A stretch of DNA of 64,000 nt from an uncultured Spirochaetaceae bacterium (GTDB taxonomy: Bacteria; Spirochaetota; Spirochaetia; Treponematales; Treponemataceae): contig CADCLG010000002.1 of assembly GCA_902802305.1 (NCBI GenBank), forward strand, positions 39,858-103,857, in the 5' to 3' direction. How positions within the stretch are numbered: the stretch's first letter is position 1; each line of letters starts with the position of its first letter. This document shows positions 26,707 through 35,107 of this stretch, piece by piece. Below the pieces are notes generated by a model. It was not told the DNA's origin. It worked only from the letters and a program-made list of their open reading frames with translations, and made no database searches. The position numbers were made by a program, and so were the translations under genes.

Positions 26707-28101
26707 ATGGTTACAATTTACGAAACTTCAAAAGACACGGACAGACGTTTTTATAAATTGCAGGAAGCTGAAAGAAAGGCCAGCGACAAAGAATGGACAT
26801 TATTTTCATTCGATGTCGCTGCCGCAAAGGAAGCGCAGACTTTTAAAGGATTCGGTGGTGCTATCACAGAATCTGCGGGTTATGTTCTTTCGCAGATGAA
26901 GGATGAAACACAAGAAGAGATTCTGCAAAAATATTTCGACAGCAAAAAGGGAAACGCTTATTCCTTTGTGAGAACGCACTTAAACTCCTGCGATTTTTCT
27001 TTGGAAAACTGGGCTTGTGTACCAGAAAAGGATGAAAGTCTTGAATCTTTTTCTATGGAACGACCAAACAAATACATGCTGCCCGCAATTCACAAAGCCG
27101 CTGAAATTGCAAAAAGCAATGGTCGTGAGTTGAATCTTCTGATTTCTCCTTGGTCGCCGCCAACCTGGATGAAAGACAACAATGATATGAATCACGGCGG
27201 AAAACTGCTTCCTCAATACAAAAAACTTTGGGCTGAATATTTCTGCAAGTTTATACTTGAATTGCAGAAACAAGGTCTTAAAGTTTCGTATGTTACAATC
27301 CAGAATGAACCAGAAGCAAAGCAGGTTTGGGATTCCTGCCTTTGGACAGGAGAAGAAGAAGGTGATTTTGCCGTAAATTACCTTTACCCGGCTTTTAAGG
27401 CAAATAATTTGTCAGACATCAAGATTCTTGTTTGGGATCATAACCGCGACCGCTTAAAAGAGCGATTTGAAGAATCAATGAGCGTTGCAAATGCGACTAA
27501 TTCGGAAAAAGCGATTGGCGGTGCAGCCTTCCACTGGTATTCAGGCGACCAATACGACAATTTAAAATTTTTGAGTCAGAAATACCCTGACAAAGATTTT
27601 ATCTTTACAGAAGGCTGCATTGAAGGCGGACCAAGACAAGGAGCCTGGTTTACAGGTGAACGCTATGCCCACAATATCATCAACGATTTGAACAACGGCT
27701 GTACGGCCTGGATTGACTGGAATATCGTTTTGAATATGGAAGGCGGTCCAAATCATGTAGGAAACAACTGCGATGCTCCAATTCTTGCTAATCCTGAAGA
27801 TGGAAAATATTATCCGCAAAGTTCATACTATTACATTGGGCATTTTTCCCGCTTCATTAAACCAGGTGCGATTCACCTTGATACAAAACTGAACTCTTAT
27901 TTTGTACCGACAACTGTAACCGCTACCACAGGAAATGACATTGAAGCCACAGCCTTTAAAAACCTGGACGGTTCTGTTGCAATTGTCGTGATGAACCGTA
28001 CAGAAGCAAATGCAGGATTTGTACTTACTATGCCAGATAAAACCACAACGCATTACTTCTGTCCTCCACGTTCAATTCAGACGTATGTTTGGGAAAAGTA
28101 A
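26707..28101 (+). CDS. GH30 glycosidase (glucosylceramidase-like; beta-glucosidase or beta-1,6-glucanase)
   Basis: 464 residues, no signal peptide, so cytoplasmic. Clear GH30 features: FKGFGGAITES at 46-56, ISPWSPPTWMKDN at 146-158, acid/base Glu201 in IQNEPEA, nucleophile Glu302 in IFTEGCIEGG, and a C-terminal beta-domain (residues about 385-464). It follows the phosphorylase gene by 70 bp with GAGG before the ATG. With beta-1,3-glucan enzymes nearby it could remove beta-1,6 side branches or cleave short oligosaccharides. Confidence 0.9.
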   Translation: MVTIYETSKDTDRRFYKLQEAERKASDKEWTLFSFDVAAAKEAQTFKGFGGAITESAGYVLSQMKDETQEEILQKYFDSKKGNAYSFVRTHLNSCDFSLENWACVPEKDESLESFSMERPNKYMLPAIHKAAEIAKSNGRELNLLISPWSPPTWMKDNNDMNHGGKLLPQYKKLWAEYFCKFILELQKQGLKVSYVTIQNEPEAKQVWDSCLWTGEEEGDFAVNYLYPAFKANNLSDIKILVWDHNRDRLKERFEESMSVANATNSEKAIGGAAFHWYSGDQYDNLKFLSQKYPDKDFIFTEGCIEGGPRQGAWFTGERYAHNIINDLNNGCTAWIDWNIVLNMEGGPNHVGNNCDAPILANPEDGKYYPQSSYYYIGHFSRFIKPGAIHLDTKLNSYFVPTTVTATTGNDIEATAFKNLDGSVAIVVMNRTEANAGFVLTMPDKTTTHYFCPPRSIQTYVWEK

Positions 28102-28148
28102 GAAGATTTGATATTGGAAGTAGATTTACGATTTAATTTTTCTTATCA

Positions 28149-28210
28149 ACAGAAGAAAGCTTTTGTGCCGAATAACGATTTTTGACTACAATAACACTGC
28201 TTTCTTCTGT
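28149..28210. repeat. 12-bp perfect inverted repeat after the GH30 gene
   Basis: ACAGAAGAAAGC (28149-28160) and its exact complement (28199-28210) flank 38 bp. It lies 48 bp after the GH30 stop. It could fold as a long 3'-UTR hairpin but has no T-tract. Role unknown. Confidence 0.45.
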
Positions 28211-28227
28211 CGGACAACGTGTTTTAT

Positions 28228-28527
28228 TTACTTGGAAAGTACTTTGAAATCAATTATATCACTTTGCCAGCCTGACATTGGTATAGGGTAACCATGTAAT
28301 TCAAAATGTCCCCAATCATTTAAAGCCTCGTCATACTCGTATTCACTTGCTACAGCCACACCAAAATCTGCCGGTATCGGATAATCAGTCATATAATTTA
28401 CCTCAATATAAGCTTGAGTAAAATCAACATTTAGTAAAAATTTGCTTGATTTTTCTGAATTGATACCGTATATTTTAAGTGGTAAGTCCTTGCCATTCAA
28501 GGCGACAGGTAACTTGAGTATCTGTTA
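28228..28527 (-). pseudogene. Coding remnant without a proper start
   Basis: An open frame from an upstream stop to 28228, with a protein-like composition (KIYGINSEKSSKFLLNVDF, DWGHFELHGYPIPM). There is no ATG; a TTG at 28500 is the only candidate start and no ribosome site precedes it. The adjacent minus-strand frame (about 28455-28640) is also protein-like (FRLSPSSDEVYGKPFKDWQ), which suggests that this 400-bp stretch is a decayed or rearranged gene. No family was recognised. Confidence 0.35.
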
Positions 28528-28635
28528 GATTATTACGCAGCGTATTGCGTTCAGAAGCAGTATTCTGCCAGTCTTTGAAGGGTTTTCCGTAGACCTCATC
28601 TGAACTAGGCGAAAGCCGAAAGAAAACGGAATAAA

Positions 28636-28664
28636 AGCTCTGCGAATGGCGCAGGGCTTTTTTT
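28636..28664 (+). terminator. Strong hairpin with T-tract just before the PBECR4 gene
   Basis: AGCTCTGCG / CGCAGGGCT (one G-T wobble, loop 5 nt) followed by TTTTTT. A GGC-GAAA-GCC tetraloop hairpin lies about 20 bp upstream. No plus-strand gene ends nearby, so it either insulates the downstream toxin-like gene or acts as an attenuator in its leader. Confidence 0.6.
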
Positions 28665-28683
28665 ATCTCTTTGGTGGGATTAG

Positions 28684-29268
28684 ATGTCGAATATTGTTGA
28701 TGCGCAGAATACTTTTTCAAAACTGCTAGATATTGAATATCAGTTTGTACTTGGACGTAAAGACAAAACTGTATCTCTGACAATTGAATTTCAAAAGTAT
28801 CATTTTTTTCATATTGCTGGATTACAATATCTGCGAGATTTACCAAGACTCTCTATACCAGCAGAAGAAGTTTATAATCAGATTGAATCAGGACAATTAC
28901 CAGTAAGCTATATTGAATCATCAAAGAATTATAATTACATAAAAGGTCGAGTAGATTATCTTCCAGACCTTGAATATATCTTTGATAGCAACGACACAAT
29001 ATTTAAATACAATCCGGCATTGCAGGCGTTCTCTGTTATTGAAGCTGATTTTCTCTTAAGAAATGAAATAAATCGAGTTCCAATATTTGTTTTTTTATCA
29101 AAAGGAAAAAATGAAAAATATTTTTGTAAGACATTCTTCCCTCAAGATAAGAAAGATTATACAGAACGTCAGACAAAATGGACTGTATTATTTAAAAAGA
29201 AAATTGTTAAATCTAAAAATACAGAAACGATTTTGTATAAGAATCCAAACTTTGAAATAATTGATTAA
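28684..29268 (+). CDS. PBECR4-like (phage Barnase/EndoU/RelE-like nuclease) domain protein
   Basis: 194 residues, mostly one domain. The core LGRKDKTVSLTIEFQKYHFFHIAGLQYLRDLP (residues 24-55) is the signature of PBECR4, a predicted RNase-type effector domain usually found at the end of phage-like or polymorphic toxin proteins. The conserved His residues and C-terminal FLSKGKNEKYFCKTFFPQ block agree with this. GGTGGG precedes the ATG. Here it stands alone, with no phage structural genes and no obvious immunity gene. Function as a toxin is inferred only. Confidence 0.7.
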   Translation: MSNIVDAQNTFSKLLDIEYQFVLGRKDKTVSLTIEFQKYHFFHIAGLQYLRDLPRLSIPAEEVYNQIESGQLPVSYIESSKNYNYIKGRVDYLPDLEYIFDSNDTIFKYNPALQAFSVIEADFLLRNEINRVPIFVFLSKGKNEKYFCKTFFPQDKKDYTERQTKWTVLFKKKIVKSKNTETILYKNPNFEIID

Positions 29269-29307
29269 CCTATTATAGGTTAGCTGGAATTCTTTAAACT
29301 GCATTTC

Positions 29308-30702
29308 TTATTTCTTTAAATAATTCTCCCACTCTTCTACACTGTAAACACATGGATTAACAATAAGTTTATTTGGAGTTCCACCACCACCATACGATTT
29401 TTCAACAGAATAAACTTTAGGATATAAATTTCCTTCAATATCATTAAGTTTTACATTGCCAAAAGTGATTTTTCGATATTCTCTTTCGTTATAGTATTTT
29501 TTCAAGCTTTTTATTTCATAGCCATTATTATATTTTAAAATAATTCTTTGTCTAATTTCTCCGTAACCTAAAGTTTTTACTTGTGATCCATCCTCATCAA
29601 ATAATTTGACAACTGCAATATATTCATGTTCCACTGAAAGAATCCTAAAGGAATCTGCTCTTAAATTTTGTACCAATGGAGCATAATTCTTGTCATTGCA
29701 GAGTTTTTCCCATGCTTCCCTTACTTCTTTCCAAACAATTACAGCAGTTTGATTAGGAATTATTTTTAAACCTGGTTCAATTGTAAATCGAGCACTTTTT
29801 AAATCTGAATTTAATTCTTCCGTTACTGTTGAAAAATCATATACAACTACAGGTAATTTATGTAATAAATATATTTCCAAATCTTTAAATATTTTTTTCC
29901 ATTTTTCCTGTTGCTTTTGTAAAAATTCAGCCTGCTCTTTTACACTATCAGTTGGAATTGTTCCATTCAAAAGTAATTGAACATTCTGTTGTGCTATGGT
30001 TTGAGTATCTCCATCTGTTTTAAAATAAAAATCAAGAGCTTCAACATAGTTACCGTTTTTTTCTGCCACCATTCCTCTGGCAAGATTTTGTGATGAAAAA
30101 TCTATTTGAGAATTTGTTTTTTCAAGTTCTGAATTTTCTTCTTGAGATAAATCAATTTCAAGACCTTCAAGGAGCTGTTTTGTTATTTCATTAATTGCAA
30201 ATCCATTTTCAATTTCTGTTATCGTATATCTGCCGCTTGCAGTTGAGCGAATTTCATTTGTTTCCACATCATTGATTCGAAAGCTAAAATCATAGCTGGA
30301 TTGTAATTTCATTATATTTCCGACCACGAGATATTGTGCATTTGTAAGCTGTCCGTATTGCACAGCATTTTCGTCACTATATTCGCCTGATTCGGAAAGT
30401 AATAATTCTGCTTTTATAACCGATTCATTGGTTCTGTCTAAGACTGTCATTTTCGTGTAATGTGCAAAATTTCTAGTTAGGGAATCTTGCACATAAAAAG
30501 GAATCCATTTTTTCTCTTTTGAAGTGTCTCCAAAACTAGGAACTGAGATAGCTACCCTAATTCCATCACCTTTATATTGAGGTTTTTCTGCTTTTGCAGA
30601 ATACGTTTCATTTGAATTAGCTTGTTTATTAGAATTATTTGGTGTGCTTGCACATGAGAAAAGTAATAGAGTAGTAAGAACAAGGATAAATATTTTTTTC
30701 AT
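29308..30702 (-). CDS. CsgG/LpoB-like lipoprotein
   Basis: 464 residues from the ATG at 30702, which has GGAG upstream and opens a lipoprotein signal (LLFSCAS, Cys18); the longer frame is rejected. Residues 45-190 fit the CsgG/HfaB-type fold: VAISVPSFGD, TVLDRTNESVIKAELLLSESGEYS, QLTNAQYLVVGNIMKL. Beyond this is a helical region (residues 200-290) and a C-terminal beta-rich part. Such proteins build outer-membrane assembly or export platforms, or act as synthase activators. Third gene of a three-gene minus-strand operon with two LPP20-like genes. Confidence 0.7.
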   Translation of the reverse strand: MKKIFILVLTTLLLFSCASTPNNSNKQANSNETYSAKAEKPQYKGDGIRVAISVPSFGDTSKEKKWIPFYVQDSLTRNFAHYTKMTVLDRTNESVIKAELLLSESGEYSDENAVQYGQLTNAQYLVVGNIMKLQSSYDFSFRINDVETNEIRSTASGRYTITEIENGFAINEITKQLLEGLEIDLSQEENSELEKTNSQIDFSSQNLARGMVAEKNGNYVEALDFYFKTDGDTQTIAQQNVQLLLNGTIPTDSVKEQAEFLQKQQEKWKKIFKDLEIYLLHKLPVVVYDFSTVTEELNSDLKSARFTIEPGLKIIPNQTAVIVWKEVREAWEKLCNDKNYAPLVQNLRADSFRILSVEHEYIAVVKLFDEDGSQVKTLGYGEIRQRIILKYNNGYEIKSLKKYYNEREYRKITFGNVKLNDIEGNLYPKVYSVEKSYGGGGTPNKLIVNPCVYSVEEWENYLKK

Positions 30703-30758
30703 TTTAGCTCCAGAAAAAAAGCAATGCCTATAGTAGACATTGCCACTCAATAGATGAA

Positions 30759-31787
30759 TTAATTAAATAAAATAGAAGCTGCAAGTGCTTCGGCATCAGC
30801 CCAATCCTGGTCAGCGGCTGTAATTGTTGCTGCAGACTGGTAAACTGGATTTCCAGATAAATAAGCTGTTTTTGTGGCATCTGCGAGAGCTGCTGTCTGA
30901 GCTGTTTTTGATTCTGCAATAATCTTTGTACGTTCTGTTTTTCCATCCTGCATGATTTGAAGAAGAGCCTGATCTGCAGCAGCTTTCTGTTGTGCAGGAG
31001 CAAGAGCTGCTTGAACATCAGCCATTTTTTTGTTTGCTTCAGCTTTTGCCCTTGCTTCTTCCTGACTTAGAACTGTTGGGAAACGAGCATCTTCCATCAT
31101 TTGTGCGACAAGGCCTTTTACGAAATCTTGTTCAGGAGAAAGTTCGTCATCTATTTTTCCAAGAACTTCTTTTACATATTTTGCTGTAGTTAGTGACCAT
31201 GTTTTTGCATCAATTTGATAGATTTGATAAACAATGAATTTAGAAGTTTTTTCTCCAGACAAAGGATCTTCTTCAATTACTTGTTGCCAAAAATCAATAG
31301 CTTTTTGATGTCCAGTAATTTCGACATCAGACTGAACCTTTGTTACATTTTCTATTGCTTCACGTGTTTTATCTGTAATATTTCCTGCTCTTGCCTGTTC
31401 AGCAGAAAAAGCATTAATTGACTGTTTCAATTCAGATGCTATTTTTCTTGAGTAATTCATGTCAGCTCTCATAGTTGCTGCTCTAACATCAGCACCAATT
31501 CCTTCAGAACTTTTACATACTGTACTATCTGAGATTTTATAAGCTGTTTTATATAAACTGTAATCATCTAATGCAGCAGGAGTAAGCCATGCTGGGATTG
31601 CTTCTGTCCCCAGAGTTCTTCCATCCCAATCAATAATTGTAGTTTTTTTTCCTGCAATGCTTACATTCGAGCTGCTGCTTGTTTTACCAACATCCGTAGT
31701 TTTTGCAGTTGTTCCTGTCGTTGCGCAACTTGTAATAAGTACTCCCAGAATAATAGAAGTCGCCAAGTTGAATTTCATTTTTTTCAT
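30759..31787 (-). CDS. LPP20-like lipoprotein with coiled-coil tail
   Basis: 342 residues. Lipobox LITSC (Cys21), a Thr/Ser-rich spacer, then an LPP20-like domain (residues 55-190: IPAWLTPAALDDY, GIGADVRAATMRADMNYSRKIASELKQSI). Residues 225-342 are Ala/Gln/Lys-rich and helical (EEARAKAEANKKMADVQAALAPAQQKAAADQ), probably coiled coil. AGGAG lies 6 nt before the ATG. It ends 56 bp before the start of the CsgG-like gene. Probably a periplasmic-side outer-membrane lipoprotein. Confidence 0.65.
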   Translation of the reverse strand: MKKMKFNLATSIILGVLITSCATTGTTAKTTDVGKTSSSSNVSIAGKKTTIIDWDGRTLGTEAIPAWLTPAALDDYSLYKTAYKISDSTVCKSSEGIGADVRAATMRADMNYSRKIASELKQSINAFSAEQARAGNITDKTREAIENVTKVQSDVEITGHQKAIDFWQQVIEEDPLSGEKTSKFIVYQIYQIDAKTWSLTTAKYVKEVLGKIDDELSPEQDFVKGLVAQMMEDARFPTVLSQEEARAKAEANKKMADVQAALAPAQQKAAADQALLQIMQDGKTERTKIIAESKTAQTAALADATKTAYLSGNPVYQSAATITAADQDWADAEALAASILFN

Positions 31788-31808
31788 ATAAATCTCCTAA
31801 TATTTTTT

Positions 31809-32765
31809 TTAGTTTGCAAAGAAATCTGCAAACAATGATTGCCTTAAATCTGTAATAATTGCTGTATAAAGACGTTGCTCCGCAACATTACTATTTTTTG
31901 CACCTACCTTTTTCAGGTTTTTGCTGTAATTAAAAAGCGTCTTGTTATCATTTGTAAATGAAACAGAAAATGATGGTGTATAAAATGTACCAGCAGTTAA
32001 GACTTGTTTATTATCTTTAAAATCAATCGTGCAAATGATATTTGCGTTTTCTTGAGTTTCAGTGAGAGGAATATTTAAATCACTTAACAGATTTTTGATT
32101 TCATCAACAATCTGTTTATTCGATTGTTCAATATATATAGTACAGTTTTTTGATATAGAATTGATTTTCTTTGGTATCGAGGAAAGTTCATCAAGTACAT
32201 ATTCATAGAATTGTGCCTTTTCAGAGTATAGACCATATGCAAATTGTATGACCTTTTCTAAATCATTTTTTTCGGCAAAAAATTGTGCTTTTTTATAAAG
32301 AAGAATTTGCTTGAAATATTCATTTTCAGTTTTTGCAGTAGAAACGATACTATCAAATGTATCAATAATATTTTTTACTCTTATTTCATAAATATTCCAA
32401 GCTTCTTCTTTATTAATATAAGCAATTATTTCGTAAATCTTTTGTTTTTTATTAAAGTCTGGTTCTGTATAATGAACTGCAAACAATTCTGTTTGAGATT
32501 CCATAAAAATATTATTCTGAAGTTCTGTTTGAGATTTGTTATTACCACTAACAATAGTATATTCAGAACTCTCAGTGTGGATTTTCATACTGAAATACTT
32601 CGAAATCTGTTCTAAAGCATTATTTTCTGCTTCTTTTACAGTTTCGCCTCTACCTTTGTATGCAATATAATCAGAATTATTCAATAAATCATTACTTTTA
32701 TTCTTTGCAACTAAAATAGAGGAGAATAAGACGGTATAAAACACAACTAAAGTGAACTTTTTCAA
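31809..32765 (-). CDS. LPP20-family exported protein
   Basis: 318 residues. It starts at TTG (32765) with AGGA 7 nt upstream. The signal MKKFTLVVFYTVLFSSILVA lacks a lipobox. The LPP20 core is YIAYKGRGETVKEAENNALEQISKYFSMKI (residues 34-63), and residues 130-318 are helical then beta-rich. First gene of the three-gene envelope operon. The combination of LPP20 and CsgG-like proteins recalls FlgP/FlgO-type flagellar-associated lipoproteins, but no direct link to motility is visible. Confidence 0.65.
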   Translation of the reverse strand: MKKFTLVVFYTVLFSSILVAKNKSNDLLNNSDYIAYKGRGETVKEAENNALEQISKYFSMKIHTESSEYTIVSGNNKSQTELQNNIFMESQTELFAVHYTEPDFNKKQKIYEIIAYINKEEAWNIYEIRVKNIIDTFDSIVSTAKTENEYFKQILLYKKAQFFAEKNDLEKVIQFAYGLYSEKAQFYEYVLDELSSIPKKINSISKNCTIYIEQSNKQIVDEIKNLLSDLNIPLTETQENANIICTIDFKDNKQVLTAGTFYTPSFSVSFTNDNKTLFNYSKNLKKVGAKNSNVAEQRLYTAIITDLRQSLFADFFAN

Positions 32766-32871
32766 AGTAAATTCCTAAGATATAAAATTACGGATTCCCG
32801 AATTATATAATACGGAAAATATTATTATTTTGCAACGGAAAATTGAAGTATCTTGTTCGATAAGGCGTATT

Positions 32872-33171
32872 ATGGATATTTTAGAAAGAATAAGAAATCT
32901 TAGGCTCGAAAGAAACTGGACTGAATATCAACTTGCAGAAAAATCAGGAATTCCACAATCAACAATTTCAACATGGTTTCGGAAACAGAATCTTCCAACT
33001 ATTTCTTCTCTTGAAAAGATATGCTATGCTTTTGATATAACATTATCCGATTTTTTTAGAGAGGATGAATATAATAATCTTGATGAAAATCAAATAAAAC
33101 TAATACGTAATTTTCACAAGTTGAATAAAGCACAGCAGGAAAGTCTTTTAGTATTTTTAGAACAATTATAA
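32872..33171 (+). CDS. Small XRE-family HTH regulator
   Basis: 99 residues from the ATG at 32872 (AAGG site upstream); a longer start at 32830 adds a non-conserved stretch. The helix-turn-helix spans residues 6-58 (WTEYQLAEKSGIPQSTISTWFRKQNLPTISSLEKIC). A short C-terminal helix (IKLIRNFHKLNKAQQESLLVFLEQ) is typical of one-domain Cro/CI-like repressors. It is divergent from the LPP20/CsgG operon and may control it. Confidence 0.85.
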   Translation: MDILERIRNLRLERNWTEYQLAEKSGIPQSTISTWFRKQNLPTISSLEKICYAFDITLSDFFREDEYNNLDENQIKLIRNFHKLNKAQQESLLVFLEQL

Positions 33172-33252
33172 TTAATGGAAACTATATATCTCCTATAGTT
33201 TTGTGAAGAGTAAAAAAACTCACCTGGAACATATGCTGTATATATTCCAAAA

Positions 33253-33923
33253 TTAAAAAATGTGTCCAAGCATTGTCGTTTTGGATTCAATTTTTTCGGC
33301 TGAAAAATATTGGTTCAGTTCAGCAACGGCACCTTTTGAAAGCCAGGGATTAAAATGATTAAAAACAATTTCAACCTGCTTTGTTTTAAGGACATCCTGA
33401 TTTTTTACAATAAAATCTCTCATCGTGGCACACATTTTGAAAACCCAAATTGGCGTAACAAGAATGATTTTTTCATAATCCTTTAAATCCACCTCAAGCG
33501 GAAGCGTCGGCATCTGCCATTTATACATTCCAAATCGTCCGCACCACCAGAACCCCAAAACTCCTTCTGTTCTTTCCGTTGCTTTAAGCCCAAGGATTTT
33601 TGCACCTTCCTCATTTGCCTTAGTGTAAACAATTTTTTTTGTGTAATTCATTCTTGAAAAATAACCTACAAGAGTTTTGGAATTGTCATTAAGATTTTTA
33701 TAATCATTTTTATCAAACTTAAAATTGCTCTGGTTATATAAAACTAACGCCCTGTATCCGCAAACGGCAGCACTTGAAAATACGGAAGCATATCCTACAT
33801 GTGAAGAATACTTCCGTCCGGTTTTATAAGCATTGAAATTCCGCCGACATAAGCACCTATCCCGATAAATGCTGTTCAAAATAATAATAATCCTTTAAAT
33901 ATTTTGTCCTCATAATTGTGTCC
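33253..33923 (-). pseudogene. Decayed flavodoxin-like gene that has lost its N-terminal membrane domain
   Basis: The C-terminal frame (about 170 good residues, ending at 33253) is flavodoxin-like: KTLVGYFSRMNYTKKI, WWCGRFGMYKWQMP, KIILVTPIWVFKMCATMRDFI, and an FNHF-W-S end. Upstream, the second reading frame encodes a membrane-helix-like stretch (TAFIGIGAYVGGISMLIKPD) interrupted by TGA just before it and TAG after ILHM, then MLPYFQVLPFAD, then another stop. In relatives the membrane domain and flavodoxin are one protein, so this copy carries nonsense codons, a frameshift and a deletion. Confidence 0.7.
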
Positions 33924-33961
33924 TATTTTTTATATATATAACTATAATATTATAACAGATT

Positions 33962-35107
33962 TTATAATACTTTGATTATTTTTCCATCTTTCAGGTGAGA
34001 ATAATCAAAGTAGACATTTCCAACTCCATTTTCAGCAAACAAATTAAGCAGGTATTTTGCCTGCTCTTTTTGTGCTTCAGAGGCATTCGGGTAACAGCCC
34101 CACTCACCAATTATAGTCGGAATACCCATTTTTTTTGCAGTATCCAAAATACTTCCAAAAATAAACGCAACTCTCTCGAGGCCGCCTTCATTATATGCCT
34201 GGGTATCAACAAGAATATCATAGCCATGTGGAGCGAAAACTTGATTTTCAATAATTCTTCCATCTTCATAAACTGCAGGTCGAAGTACAGAGGGAATACC
34301 TGCATTTGCAAAATAATTTGCTTCAAACATAAAAAGAATATCTTTATCAATGCTCCGAATAGCTCTGGCTGCTTCATCATAAAAAGGATTAAGAACTTCG
34401 TTTTCAAATTTTGAAGTAATTGGAAGAATTTCGCTGATTATTGCAGCTATACTTTCTGAATTATTAAAGGCCGAAAGGTCTCCATTTTGCAAAAAGCGCC
34501 CCATTATTTCACCAACTGCTGCACCAGGAGTTCCCGGAAAGGGTTCGTTCATTATATCAAAACCAATAACATATGGATTTTCTGCGTATCGTTTTGTTAC
34601 AAATTTTAAAAGTTCAATATAATGAGTTCGGATTCCTTTTCCATCTGGTGATAGCTGATTTTTCCAGAAGTTATCAAAAGCATGCTGAACTGCCGGGCTA
34701 ATCAGATAGGATTCGCTCCACAAGTCGGTACGTATATGCTCTTCATTATCAGTAAAAGTTGCCCAGGAAGGAGCGCCATCTTCAAAAACAACTCCATACA
34801 AATCCTGATGCAAATCAAGAAAAACTGGAAGATCAGCTTTGCGGGCAAGATCAATTAAGCCATCGATTTTTTCAAAATATTGTTCATTGTATTTTCCTGG
34901 CTCGGGTTCTGCACCATCCCAATTCAAACCAAGACGAATCAGATTAAAACCGTGCTCTTTTAGGAATTGAAAATCCTCTGCACTATAATTTCCAATATAA
35001 TTACGTGACTTATCCTTGCAAACCATGTTTATGCCTTTTGCTATGAACTCACGCCCATCCTTTGTGTAAAGTTTATTTTCTTTTACACTGATTATTTTTT
35101 TACTCAT
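33962..35107 (-). CDS. Cytoplasmic GH5 glycosidase, endoglycoceramidase-like
   Basis: 381 residues from the ATG at 35107, which has GGAG upstream and overlaps the transporter stop (ATGAGTAA). Barrel marks: NYIGNYSAEDFQFLKEHGFNLIRLG, PVFLDLHQDLYG, acid/base Glu188 in FDIMNEPFPG, nucleophile Glu335 in IIGEWG. The MNEPFPG motif is that of endoglycoceramidase-type GH5 enzymes, which release glycans from lipids or aryl glycosides. No signal peptide, so it probably acts on a glycoside brought in by the coupled symporter. Confidence 0.87.
   Translation of the reverse strand: MSKKIISVKENKLYTKDGREFIAKGINMVCKDKSRNYIGNYSAEDFQFLKEHGFNLIRLGLNWDGAEPEPGKYNEQYFEKIDGLIDLARKADLPVFLDLHQDLYGVVFEDGAPSWATFTDNEEHIRTDLWSESYLISPAVQHAFDNFWKNQLSPDGKGIRTHYIELLKFVTKRYAENPYVIGFDIMNEPFPGTPGAAVGEIMGRFLQNGDLSAFNNSESIAAIISEILPITSKFENEVLNPFYDEAARAIRSIDKDILFMFEANYFANAGIPSVLRPAVYEDGRIIENQVFAPHGYDILVDTQAYNEGGLERVAFIFGSILDTAKKMGIPTIIGEWGCYPNASEAQKEQAKYLLNLFAENGVGNVYFDYSHLKDGKIIKVL

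Noticed and set aside
28475..28846. 123-codon minus-strand frame as a full gene
   Set aside because: Its first half is antisense to the PBECR4 gene, which has a ribosome site and family match. Only the distal part may be a remnant.
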